64,000 bases of DNA from positions 1 to 64,000 of the forward strand of contig PWHN01000057.1 of the NCBI GenBank assembly GCA_003554945.1. Reading direction: 5' to 3'. The notes below the pieces were generated by a model. The model was not told the DNA's origin and did not search any database. It worked only from the letters and a program-made list of their open reading frames with translations. A program made the translations under genes and the position numbers. Every line of letters starts with the position of its first letter. Within the stretch, counting starts at the first letter, position 1. Below are positions 27,015-34,619 of the stretch, piece after piece. The stretch is from a bacterium (lineage in GTDB: Bacteria; T1Sed10-126).

Positions 27015-28541
27015 ATGGAAGTAATCACTAAAATCAAGCAGGACACCTATTACGACTCAGTGACACTGATGCTGGTCAGCAGCGAAATTGAAAAAATGGA
27101 AGCTGTTGAAGAAGCGATGATCGGCATGGGAACGGATTACAACATCGAGAGCCTTCAACGGCTGGATATGTTTGGCACAGAGCACGAGGACGCAACACCG
27201 AATGACCTGATTCTCACCGTAAAAGCAGCCGACGCCAAAGCGGGCGAAAAAGCTATTGAAACGGCAGAAGAAAAGCTGAAAGAAAAATCTCAATCCAGCG
27301 GTGGCGTAAGCGCCTACAACCCTCCGACCCAGGAGAGAGCCGCCGACATGCTCCCCGGGGCCAACATGGTCTTAATTTCTGTGCCGGGTGAGCACGCAGC
27401 CAAAGAGGCCCACGAAGCACTGGACAACGACCGGCACGTCATGCTGTTTTCGGACAACGTAAGCCTGGATGAAGAACTGGAACTGAAAGAAAAAGCGGTG
27501 AAAAAAGGACTGCTTATGATGGGGCCCGACTGCGGGACCTCAATTATCAACGGCGTGCCACTCGCCTTCGCCAACGCCGTTCGCGGGGGTAATATTGGAC
27601 TGGTCGCCGCCTCGGGCACCGGCCTGCAGGAGACTACGAGCATAATTCATCAGCTTGGTGGCGGTATCAGTCAGGCTATCGGTGTCGGCGGACGCGACCT
27701 CTCTGCCCAAATTGAAGGGCGAATGACGCTACTGGCCGCCAGGGCCCTCGATCGCGACGACAATACCGATGTTATCACCCTGATTTCTAAACCACCCGAC
27801 GAGACAATCCTCGCACCTCTGCTAAAGGAGCTTAATTCACTCAGTAAACCGGTAGTCATTTATTTTATTGGTGCCGATCAGGCAAAAATTGAAGCGGAAG
27901 GATTCACCGCCGCCGGCGACCTGGAGAACGCTGCCGTACAATCCTGCCGGCTCGCTGGTGTTGATGCTGCCGACTCACTAATAAACCAGGCGGAAATTGA
28001 ACAAAAAGCGGCCAAAATACAGCTTTCCGGTCCTTATCTACGTGGTCTCTATTCCGGCGGCACTCTCTGCGATGAAGCCCAGCGAATCCTCCACGATCGG
28101 CTGGATGAAATTTACTCGAACACACCCGTTGAAGGTTGTCACGAACTCGAAGACCTCTATCAAAGCAAAGCGCACACAATCATCGACCTCGGCGAGGACG
28201 AGTTCACCCAGGGACGCGCTCACCCCATGATCGATCCTACACTGCGTAAAGAAAGAATTGTTCAAGAAATGCAAGACCCTGAAGTGGGGATAATACTGTT
28301 GGACGTCGTCCTCGGCTATGGCGCTCATCCGGACATGGCCGGTGCCCTCGTCGAAGCTATAGAAGAGGGTAAATCCGCCGCGGACAGTCCACCGCTGGTT
28401 GCCGCTTCTATCTGTGGAACCGACCAGGACCCGCAAAATTACGAACAGCAGAAAAATACCCTCGAAGAGGCTGGGGTTTATGTTTTCCCATCTAACGTCT
28501 CCATGGTAAAATTTGCATATCAGTTGTTTGAAACGACATAA
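27015..28541 (+). CDS. fdrA: FdrA / AllF-like subunit of an oxamate-type carbamoyltransferase
   Basis: 508-aa FdrA protein, related to succinyl-CoA synthetase alpha subunits by its N-terminal Rossmann part and GPDCGTSIINGVPLAF motif. E. coli FdrA is AllF of oxamate carbamoyltransferase, which makes carbamoyl phosphate and oxamate from oxalurate and phosphate. Other family segments are LVAASGTGLQETTSII, GGRDLSAQIEGRMTLLA, LYSGGTLCDEAQ and MIDPTLRKERI. GAGGAG precedes the ATG. AllH-like and AllG-like genes lie on either side in the same direction, though repeats separate them. The natural substrate here is not known. Confidence 0.92.
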   Translation: MEVITKIKQDTYYDSVTLMLVSSEIEKMEAVEEAMIGMGTDYNIESLQRLDMFGTEHEDATPNDLILTVKAADAKAGEKAIETAEEKLKEKSQSSGGVSAYNPPTQERAADMLPGANMVLISVPGEHAAKEAHEALDNDRHVMLFSDNVSLDEELELKEKAVKKGLLMMGPDCGTSIINGVPLAFANAVRGGNIGLVAASGTGLQETTSIIHQLGGGISQAIGVGGRDLSAQIEGRMTLLAARALDRDDNTDVITLISKPPDETILAPLLKELNSLSKPVVIYFIGADQAKIEAEGFTAAGDLENAAVQSCRLAGVDAADSLINQAEIEQKAAKIQLSGPYLRGLYSGGTLCDEAQRILHDRLDEIYSNTPVEGCHELEDLYQSKAHTIIDLGEDEFTQGRAHPMIDPTLRKERIVQEMQDPEVGIILLDVVLGYGAHPDMAGALVEAIEEGKSAADSPPLVAASICGTDQDPQNYEQQKNTLEEAGVYVFPSNVSMVKFAYQLFETT

Positions 28542-28547
28542 CTAAAC

Positions 28548-28928
28548 GCAAAAACGCCAAGAAATCGATTTGGAGGATGACATCAAAAACTATAACAACT
28601 TTAAGATCAAGAGCGAAAAACACTAAGTCGCAAAGACGCTAAGGAAGACAATTAATTATGGACGAGAATTATTTGAGTAATCAAATAATCAATGCTGCTA
28701 TTGAGGTTCATCAATGGCTCGGTGGACCTGGTTTGTTGGAGTCTGTGTACGAAAAATCTTTAGCAAAAGAGTTACGGGATCGTAACTTTAAAATTCAACA
28801 ACAAGTCAGCTTCCCTATTGAATATAAAGAGGAAGAACTTAATGAAAAATTCAGATAAGAAGGTATCCATCGAGTGGTTAACAATTTGTAATTAAAAACT
28901 TTGCGGCTTTGCGCCTTCGCGTTTTTGC
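28548..28928. repeat. Inverted-repeat-bounded module carrying a GxxExxY remnant
   Basis: GCAAAAACGCCAAG at 28548-28561 is matched (13 of 14) by its complement at 28915-28928. Inside, CAAAGACGCTAAGG (near 28632) and CTTTGCGGCTTTGCGCC (near 28899) form a second layer. Such arms around GxxExxY genes suggest a small non-autonomous mobile unit. It separates fdrA from the 57-aa gene. Confidence 0.55.
28658..28891 (+). pseudogene. GxxExxY-family gene with an internal deletion
   Basis: The first 65 codons match the N-terminus of GxxExxY proteins (HQWLGGPGLLESVYEKSLAKEL), a PDDEXK-like family of about 125 aa. The frame then stops at 28856. Directly after, in another frame, 28862-28891 reads GIHRVVNNL and a stop, the usual C-terminus of the family. 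The middle, including the catalytic strand, is missing with a frameshift at the join. This is a remnant, not a working gene. GGAAG precedes the ATG. Confidence 0.75.
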
Positions 28929-28969
28929 TTTTTTTCACTATGTCATTAACCTATAACAGGGTGATTTTT

Positions 28970-29143
28970 ATGAAGCCAATTGACTCGCTTTTTAACGAAG
29001 AAGTTAAAGTGATTAACCTGGGGATTCCCGCTTTTCGCGACGACCTTGACGAGCAGGGCGTGGAAGTGGTTCACGTCGACTGGAGTCCTCCGGCCGGCGG
29101 CAACAAAAAAATGCAGTCACTGCTCAACCAGCTCAAGGGGTGA
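28970..29143 (+). CDS. Small FdrA/AllG-associated protein
   Basis: 57 aa from ATG 28970, preceded by GGGTG. The sequence has a compact pattern (KVINLGIPAFRDDL, GVEVVHVDWSPPAGGNKK) that I recall as a segment fused to FdrA- or DUF1116-type proteins in other bacteria; here it stands alone between fdrA and the DUF1116 gene. That recollection needs a search. The longer frame from 28901 starts inside the repeat arm and is unlikely. It probably belongs to the carbamoyltransferase complex. Confidence 0.7.
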   Translation: MKPIDSLFNEEVKVINLGIPAFRDDLDEQGVEVVHVDWSPPAGGNKKMQSLLNQLKG

Positions 29144-29192
29144 CTATTAAAAATCATTTGAGCTTATTAGGATTATCTCAAAATTTTTCCTC

Positions 29193-29409
29193 GTCATTCC
29201 CGCGGAAGCGGGAATCAAGTTGAAGTTCAGTAACCGGTAATCGGTAGTCGGTGATCGGTAACTTCGGTAGTTCAACATCAAAGTCACTGGATTACCCGGT
29301 CGAGCCTTGGGGCGTTATTCGTTCCGGGCAATGACGTTCGGTAATGCTGAATTACGGGTCGGACCCCACAATGATGAGCGTAAGGTCTTGACTGTCATTC
29401 CCGCGGAAG
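29193..29409. repeat. GTCATTCCCGCGGAAGCGGGAATCC repeat pair with heptamers between
   Basis: Nearly identical copies lie at 29193-29216 and 29385-29409, each with an ATTCCCGC/GCGGGAAT dyad. Between them are CGGTAAT-type heptamers (about 29231-29265) and decayed copies ending in CAATGACG. There is no gene in 29144-29701. Confidence 0.75.
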
Positions 29410-29496
29410 CGGGAATCCAGCGACGTTGAACTTATGATGGTTAAGAAGCATCCGCTTTTGATATTATGATGTTAACCCGCAACACACAACACGATG

Positions 29497-29686
29497 TTAC
29501 TTTCACACTTTTTCACTTTTTAACTTTTTAACTTTGCAACTTTATAACTTTCACACTTTTAAACTTTGTAACTTTCACACTTTTAAACTTTGTAACTTTC
29601 ACACTTTTAAACTTTGTAACTTTCACACTTTTAAACTTTGTAACTTTCACACTTTTTAACTTTCACACTTTTTAACTTTCACACTC
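29497..29686. repeat. Octamer-based tandem array ending at a Shine-Dalgarno site
   Basis: An irregular opening of AACTTT units is followed by four exact 24-base copies from 29552 to 29647, each made of the octamers CACACTTT, TAAACTTT and GTAACTTT. Two 16-base units (CACACTTTTTAACTTT) then run to 29679. The last unit, CACACTCTAAGGAGG, merges into the Shine-Dalgarno site of the DUF1116 gene. The strand is almost free of G. Confidence 0.9.
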
Positions 29687-29701
29687 TAAGGAGGAAATAA
29701 A

Positions 29702-30949
29702 ATGAACGTTGACATAGAAAAAGCTAATCAGAAGGTAATCGATAAAATCCAGGCTGGTAATCCGGTACTTAAAGGTATTGGAACGGTTGGTGAAAATGTC
29801 CCGGAAGTTCACAAAAAAATGATACTTCACGCCGGCCCGCCAGTGGAATGGGAAGACATGAGTGGCCCCACCAGGGGAGCTGTAATTGGCGGTTTAATCT
29901 ACGAGGGGCTTGCCAAAGACGAGGACGAGGCGCGGGCGCTCGCCGCATCCGGTGAAATAGAGTTTGACCCCTGGCACGAACATAGTGGTGTTGGGCCGAT
30001 GGCCGGCGTCGCCACTGTCAGCATGCCGGTCTGGATTGTGGAAAATACGACTGAAGGCGGGCAAGCCTACTGCACATTCAACGAAGGGCTTGGCAAGGTC
30101 TTACGTTACGGTGCCTACGCGCCTGATGTGATTGACCATCTTAAGTGGATGGAAAATGAGCTGGCTCCAGTTTTAACTGAAACGCTGGCCCAGCTTGATA
30201 ATGAAATAAACCTGAAGAGTATTATCGCTGAAGCTCTTGAGATGGGAGATGAGGTTCACAACCGCAACCGGGCGGCCACTTCACTCTTCTACCGCCGCAT
30301 CACTCCGGCTCTTTTGGAAACCGATTTCAACGTTGATAAAAAGAAAAAGGTCCTGGAATTTATTGACTCTAACGATCATTTCTTTTTAAATCTCAGCATG
30401 CCGGCGGCCAAATCAATGATCCAGGTCGCCGAGGGAATTGAAGGCTCCTCTATCCTGACAGTTTTAGCACGAAACGGTACTGAAACGGGAATAAAAATAG
30501 CCGGACTGGGTGACCAGTGGTTCACCGCCAAAGCGCCGGTTCCCGAGGGCCTGCTCTTCTCCGGTTACGATAAAGACGACGCCTGTGCCGATATTGGCGA
30601 CAGCACGATCACTGAAACTGTCGGTCTTGGTGCCTTTTCCATGGCTGCCTCACCGGCAATTGTTAAATTTGTCGGCGGCAGCGTCGAGGACGCTTTCAAC
30701 TTCACCCGTAAAATGTATGAAATCTGTGAAGACGAGTCCGAAAACTTCAAGGTGGCCACGCTGGACTTTCGCGGCGCACCGACCGGAGTCAACTTGCTAA
30801 AAGTCTGTGAGCTTGATATCACGCCCCAGATTAATACCGGTATAGCCCACAAGGAGCCGGGCATAGGACAAATTGGGGCCGGACTTGTTCAGGCACCAAT
30901 GAAGTGTTTCGAACAGGCGCTGGAGGCGTTCGCCGCCAAATACGCATAA
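29702..30949 (+). CDS. DUF1116 / AllG-like subunit of an oxamate-type carbamoyltransferase
   Basis: 415-aa DUF1116 protein, the family of E. coli YlbE/AllG. Typical segments are LHAGPPVEWEDMSGPTRGA, FDPWHEHSGVGPMAGV, GDEVHNRNRAATSLFYR, FFLNLSMPAAKS and GAPTGVNLLKVCE near the C-terminus. Its partners are FdrA (27015-28541) and the DUF2877 protein (23865-24617). AAGGAGG lies seven bases before the ATG and is the end of the octamer array. A carbamate kinase, the usual next step, is not in the window. Confidence 0.93.
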   Translation: MNVDIEKANQKVIDKIQAGNPVLKGIGTVGENVPEVHKKMILHAGPPVEWEDMSGPTRGAVIGGLIYEGLAKDEDEARALAASGEIEFDPWHEHSGVGPMAGVATVSMPVWIVENTTEGGQAYCTFNEGLGKVLRYGAYAPDVIDHLKWMENELAPVLTETLAQLDNEINLKSIIAEALEMGDEVHNRNRAATSLFYRRITPALLETDFNVDKKKKVLEFIDSNDHFFLNLSMPAAKSMIQVAEGIEGSSILTVLARNGTETGIKIAGLGDQWFTAKAPVPEGLLFSGYDKDDACADIGDSTITETVGLGAFSMAASPAIVKFVGGSVEDAFNFTRKMYEICEDESENFKVATLDFRGAPTGVNLLKVCELDITPQINTGIAHKEPGIGQIGAGLVQAPMKCFEQALEAFAAKYA

Positions 30950-30954
30950 CTAAA

Positions 30955-31015
30955 ACTTTCACACTTTGTAACTTTCAAACTTTCACACTTTGTAACTTTC
31001 AAACTTTCACACTCT
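30955..31015. repeat. Second octamer array ending at a Shine-Dalgarno site
   Basis: Two exact 24-base units (30961-30984 and 30985-31008), built of ACACTTTG, TAACTTTC and AAACTTTC, are followed by ACACTCTAAGGAGGA and the ATG of the cyclase gene at 31030. The junction CACACTCTAAGGAGG is identical to that of the first array. Confidence 0.9.
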
Positions 31016-31029
31016 AAGGAGGAGTCACA

Positions 31030-31809
31030 ATGGTAAAACTTTATGATTTAACACAAGATCTGAGCATTCACACCCCCCCCTGGCCCAGTTACATGCCCCT
31101 GCAACTGCAGTATTTTAAACGTATTTCAGGTGCCCACATGGGACAGGGAGCCAACGGTCAGATCGTCAAGACGAGTATGCACGTCGGCACACACATAGAC
31201 GGCGAGAAACACTTTGACGCCAAGGGACGGACGATAGGCGAAGTCCCGCTTGAGGAATTTTGCGGGGAGGGAGTAGTCGTTGACATCTCTGATGATGTTG
31301 AAGATTTTTCTCTTTACTCACCCGAGATGCTGGAATCAAAGGCCGACATTCGTGAAGGAGACATTCTAATAATTAACACCGGCTACCACAGATACGCCTG
31401 GGACCAGCCCGAGAGCGACGAGCTGCGCTACATGGTCAAACACCCGGGCCCAAACCCTGACTTTCACAAGTGGGCCCTGGAGATGGATTTCAAGTGGATT
31501 GGCGTCGACTGCGGTAGTGCCGACCATCCGATGAACACTATCCTTCGTGACTGGCACCCCGGTCTGTTCGAAAAAGCCGAGGCAAAACTTAAAGAAGACT
31601 ACGGCAAGAGCTGGGACGAGATGTTCCCCTACGAGGAATACTACCAGGTCATGCACCTTGATCTATTTCCAGAGGGCCTGATCCACGCCGAAAACCTCGG
31701 CGGCGAAATTAACGAGCTCAACAACCAGCGCTCCTGGATTGGGCTTTTCCCCTGGAAAGGTATCGAAATGGAGTCCTCAATCTGCCGCATTGCTGCTTTT
31801 GAGTTTTAA
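31030..31809 (+). CDS. Cyclase-family metal-dependent hydrolase
   Basis: 259 aa, of the family that includes kynurenine formamidase and isatin hydrolase. The metal motif HxGTHxD is present as HVGTHIDGEKHF (about residues 57-68). Other conserved parts are ILIINTGYHRYAW and GVDCGSADHP. Members open cyclic or aryl amides. As the last gene of the catabolic cluster it could open the ring made by the molybdenum hydroxylase, which is inference. AAGGAGG at the end of the octamer array is its RBS, and a terminator follows at 31930. Confidence 0.88.
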   Translation: MVKLYDLTQDLSIHTPPWPSYMPLQLQYFKRISGAHMGQGANGQIVKTSMHVGTHIDGEKHFDAKGRTIGEVPLEEFCGEGVVVDISDDVEDFSLYSPEMLESKADIREGDILIINTGYHRYAWDQPESDELRYMVKHPGPNPDFHKWALEMDFKWIGVDCGSADHPMNTILRDWHPGLFEKAEAKLKEDYGKSWDEMFPYEEYYQVMHLDLFPEGLIHAENLGGEINELNNQRSWIGLFPWKGIEMESSICRIAAFEF

Positions 31810-31828
31810 ATCCTCGTTGGCTCCTTAA

Positions 31829-31917
31829 TAACTACTCATCTATCCCCTCTCCCCTGGAGGGAGAGGGTCAGAGCCTGCCCCGGACTTGATCCGGGGGGAA
31901 AAAAAGGTGAGTAGTTA
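31829..31917. repeat. 89-bp element with inverted ends
   Basis: TAACTACTCA at 31829-31838 is repeated as TGAGTAGTTA at 31908-31917. Inside are CCCTCTCCCCTGGAGGGAGAGGG and a CCCCGGA...TCCGGGG dyad. It lies between the cyclase gene and the terminator. Confidence 0.6.
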
Positions 31918-31929
31918 CGATATATTTTA

Positions 31930-31973
31930 CAGCGGCGTGGGCAATTAAGCACCCACGCCGCTGCCTTTATTTA
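31930..31973 (+). terminator. Probable intrinsic terminator of the catabolic cluster
   Basis: A perfect 12-bp stem (CAGCGGCGTGGG at 31930-31941, CCCACGCCGCTG at 31952-31963) with a 10-base loop is followed by CCTTTATTT. It closes the plus-strand cluster. The T-run is short, so efficiency is uncertain. Confidence 0.7.
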
Positions 31974-32216
31974 AAATCGGGTAATTTCTTCAGCACTTCC
32001 TTTTCAATCGGTTACTTTTTTCCCGATTTATCTTAGCTTTTCCAGGATTCATTACCAACCATTTCTATTTGTGAAATAATCCCGCCAGAAAATTTCCTCC
32101 TCTGAATACCTGCCACAATAAAATAACCCCTACAACAAGAGATTTTTTGGCATGGGTTTCCTGACAATATCATCCTCATATCAAAGAATGATTAATTTTT
32201 AGACGCAATTTGGAAA

Positions 32217-32233
32217 TTGGTATGGTAATTGCT
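32217..32233 (+). promoter_or_regulatory. Candidate sigma-54 promoter
   Basis: TTGGTATGGTAATTGCT fits the -24/-12 form TGGYAYG-N4-TTGCW, with GG at 32219-32220 and GC at 32231-32232 separated by ten bases. The start point would be near 32244, ahead of the AAAGGAGGG at 32266-32274. Otherwise 31974-32216 holds no supported feature. Confidence 0.45.
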
Positions 32234-32279
32234 TTTTAAAATAACTGAGTGCAATAATAAGTTTAAAGGAGGGTTAAAG

Positions 32280-32468
32280 ATGGTTACAAAAACAAAAGGC
32301 GTGCAAAAACGTATTCGTGAGTTAGCGCCGGGGATGGAGTTGGCCAAAGCTGCTCACAGCCGCAGTGGCTCACGTCTGTTTGACGAAGGAGTAACCTTGT
32401 CGGGAGCAGACATCGACAAGCTCAAAAACTGGAACGTGCGCAGTGTCTACGTAGTCCCGGAAACCTAA
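32280..32468 (+). CDS. Small protein like the N-terminal segment of HD-GYP proteins
   Basis: 62 aa. The pattern ELAPGMELAKAAHSRSG, GVTLSGADIDKLKNW and VRSVYVV matches the short domain that precedes the HD domain in many HD-GYP phosphodiesterases (L-x-P-G-M-x-L-A, then a glycine turn and I-x-x-L). Here it has no HD domain. AAAGGAGGG precedes the ATG. It is converging with malic enzyme, overlapping by 4 bases. It may be a free regulator or inhibitor; function unknown. Confidence 0.75.
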   Translation: MVTKTKGVQKRIRELAPGMELAKAAHSRSGSRLFDEGVTLSGADIDKLKNWNVRSVYVVPET

Positions 32469-33778
32469 GGTTCAGGCACTGGCTCAAGCTCAACAAGACT
32501 TTCAGCGCTGGAGCGAAGCTCCGCGGCTGAAAGTTGTAGCGAAGCCACCCCTTCCTCCATTGCCTTCTCCCCAACAGCAACGGCAGCATTGACAAAAGAT
32601 TCTTTATCCTCCATTGTGGGAACAATATAATCCTCCCGCAGTCCCTTTTCTTCCGCTGTTTTAGCAATTGCCTCGGCTGCTGCTATTGCCATACCGTCGG
32701 TTACCGTCCGAGCGCGTACATCGAGTGCCCCCCGAAATATAGCCGGAAAACCAAGAGAATTATTAATCTGGTTTGGGAAATCTGAACGTCCCGTGCCGAC
32801 AACTTTAGCCCCCGCCTCTTTTGCCTCCCAGGGCCATATTTCCGGCAACGGATTTGCAACCGCGAAGACAACCGGGTTTTCATTCATCTTGGCAATCCAC
32901 TCTTTTTTAACCGTTCCTGGACGCGGACAGGAGGCAGCCACCATAACATCAGTGCCTCTGATTGCTTCGCCGCTATCCCCTCGACGGTCCTCCGCATTTG
33001 ATTTTTCTACCAGCTCCCATTTATAGGGGTTTTCCTGGCGCATTTGCTCGGCATCGTCGCGATCTTTGTATAAAATACCGCGGCTGTCGGCAACATAAAA
33101 GTTACCGGGGTCAGCTCCGGCAGTTTCAAGAATTCTACACAATGCAATGTTGGCGGCACCGGCTCCAATAATACTAAATTTGGCCTCAGAGATTTTTTTG
33201 CCAACCAGTTTCAGAGCATTTATAATACCTGCCAGCTCAACGGCAGCCGTCCCCTGCTGATCATCGTGCCAGACCGGCACGTCAAGTTCCTCGCGCAACC
33301 GGTCGAGGATATAAAAACACTTGGGAGTTTCTATATCTTCAAGATTTATCCCACCAAAAGCAGGCACTATTCTTTTCACGGTCTCAACAAATTTGTCAGC
33401 ATCTTTTACCGCCAGCGGTAGCGGAAAAGCGCTAACTCCACCAAGATATTTAAATAACATTGCTTTACCTTCCATAACCGGCAAACTTGCCTCAGGGCCA
33501 ATGTCTCCCAGTCCAAGTACCCGGCTACCGTCGGTAACCACGGCAACATTGTTCCACTTGTTTGTATAGTCGTAAACCAGTTCGGGCGTCTCAGCGATCT
33601 CCTCACAGGGAGCCGCAACTCCAGGCGTATACCAGATCCCAAAATCATCCATGCTCCTGACCGGAACCTGGACCTGTCCGCCATATTTACCCCGGTATTT
33701 ACGGTGCATCCCCGGCGCTTTCTGCCTTGGTTCTTCAGCTTTTCGTAAAAATTTTTCCTTTTCACTTTCGTCCGGCAT
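32465..33778 (-). CDS. NAD(P)-dependent malic enzyme
   Basis: Oxidatively decarboxylates malate to pyruvate; 437 aa, the short bacterial form without a phosphotransacetylase tail. Motifs are GIWYTPGVAAPCEEI, VTDGSRVLGLGDIGPEASLPVMEGKAML in two adjoining parts, DIETPKCF, WHDDQQGTAAVELAG, and GAGAANIALCRIL as the Rossmann loop. GGAGG precedes the ATG. With the fumarase next door it links fumarate to pyruvate. Confidence 0.95.
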   Translation of the reverse strand: MPDESEKEKFLRKAEEPRQKAPGMHRKYRGKYGGQVQVPVRSMDDFGIWYTPGVAAPCEEIAETPELVYDYTNKWNNVAVVTDGSRVLGLGDIGPEASLPVMEGKAMLFKYLGGVSAFPLPLAVKDADKFVETVKRIVPAFGGINLEDIETPKCFYILDRLREELDVPVWHDDQQGTAAVELAGIINALKLVGKKISEAKFSIIGAGAANIALCRILETAGADPGNFYVADSRGILYKDRDDAEQMRQENPYKWELVEKSNAEDRRGDSGEAIRGTDVMVAASCPRPGTVKKEWIAKMNENPVVFAVANPLPEIWPWEAKEAGAKVVGTGRSDFPNQINNSLGFPAIFRGALDVRARTVTDGMAIAAAEAIAKTAEEKGLREDYIVPTMEDKESFVNAAVAVGEKAMEEGVASLQLSAAELRSSAESLVELEPVPEP

Positions 33779-33839
33779 CTCTAATACCTCCGCTATTTAT
33801 ATTCTTGCTGCTTATTTACATTTCTAACTTTTTTTACAG

Positions 33840-34085
33840 AACCAACCGATTCCCGTCATTGAGAGAACGACTAACGTCCCAAAACTTGACCCGCAAGACA
33901 TTTTTACCCCCCCTTTGTCTTTCCCCTCTTCAAGGGTGGAAAGGAAAGGGGGGATGGTCTTGAACTAAAGATTGTCATTGCGGGCTCCAACCCGCAATCC
34001 ATTTTTACGGGTTTGAATGATAAACACGTCAACTTCAAGATGGATCCCGGCTCGCGCTCCCTTCGGTCGCTTGGCCGGAATGACG
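33840..34085. repeat. Dispersed repeats between malic enzyme and fumarase
   Basis: Contains the CCCCCCTTTGTCTTTCCCC...GGGGGG unit (about 33907-33955), a GTCATTGCGGG...CCCGCAATCC dyad (33974-34000) and a decayed GATCCCGG...GGCCGGAATGACGG copy (about 34041-34086). There is no gene in 33779-34088. Confidence 0.65.
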
Positions 34086-34088
34086 GAG

Positions 34089-34619
34089 TTAGGTTTTGTG
34101 TTTTGCATCAATCGTTACAATTAATGGTCCAAACTTGTTCATTTCAAAAACCCAGACCGCTTCTGCCATCCCCAACTCCTCTAACCAGTAGACATCTGTA
34201 ACACGCTCTATTGCCTCCGCGGCTGCAACAGCCGCTCCGCCGGGAAATTGTGCATATATGCATCCGCATCTTTTCATGGCCTCGGCCGTCCCCTGCCCCA
34301 TACCTCCCTTGCCAATTAATACTCGTGGCGTGTATCGATTTATAAAATCAGGCGCGAAAGGCTCCATCCGCATACTGGTCGTCGGCCCGGCGGCCAGAAC
34401 TTTCCACTCGCCGGCACTGCCGGCAATAAGTGGACCGCAGTGAAAAATTGCACCGCCAACTATTCTTTGTTTCAACTCGGCAGGGACTTCCGCTTCTGCA
34501 TTCAATATATTATTATGGGCAGCATCACGAGCCGTAACTACGGTACCGGTCAAATATATCTCATTTCCGACTTTTAGCTTACGAACCTCCTCTTCCGTCA
34601 TCGGCAGTTCAAATTCCAT
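34089..34619 (-). CDS. Fumarate hydratase class I, beta subunit
   Basis: C-terminal-type subunit of the two-subunit, iron-sulfur fumarase; 176 aa. Motifs include VGNEIYLTGTVVTARDAAH, FHCGPL, AAGPTTSMRME, RVLIGKGGM and WVFEMNKFGPL. The ATG overlaps the alpha-subunit stop by one base (TAATG). A tartrate dehydratase cannot be excluded by sequence alone, but malic enzyme next door favours fumarase. Confidence 0.93.
   Translation of the reverse strand: MEFELPMTEEEVRKLKVGNEIYLTGTVVTARDAAHNNILNAEAEVPAELKQRIVGGAIFHCGPLIAGSAGEWKVLAAGPTTSMRMEPFAPDFINRYTPRVLIGKGGMGQGTAEAMKRCGCIYAQFPGGAAVAAAEAIERVTDVYWLEELGMAEAVWVFEMNKFGPLIVTIDAKHKT

Noticed and set aside
25070-29409. CRISPR array
   Set aside because: Repeats are palindromic, unevenly spaced and without uniform spacers or cas genes.
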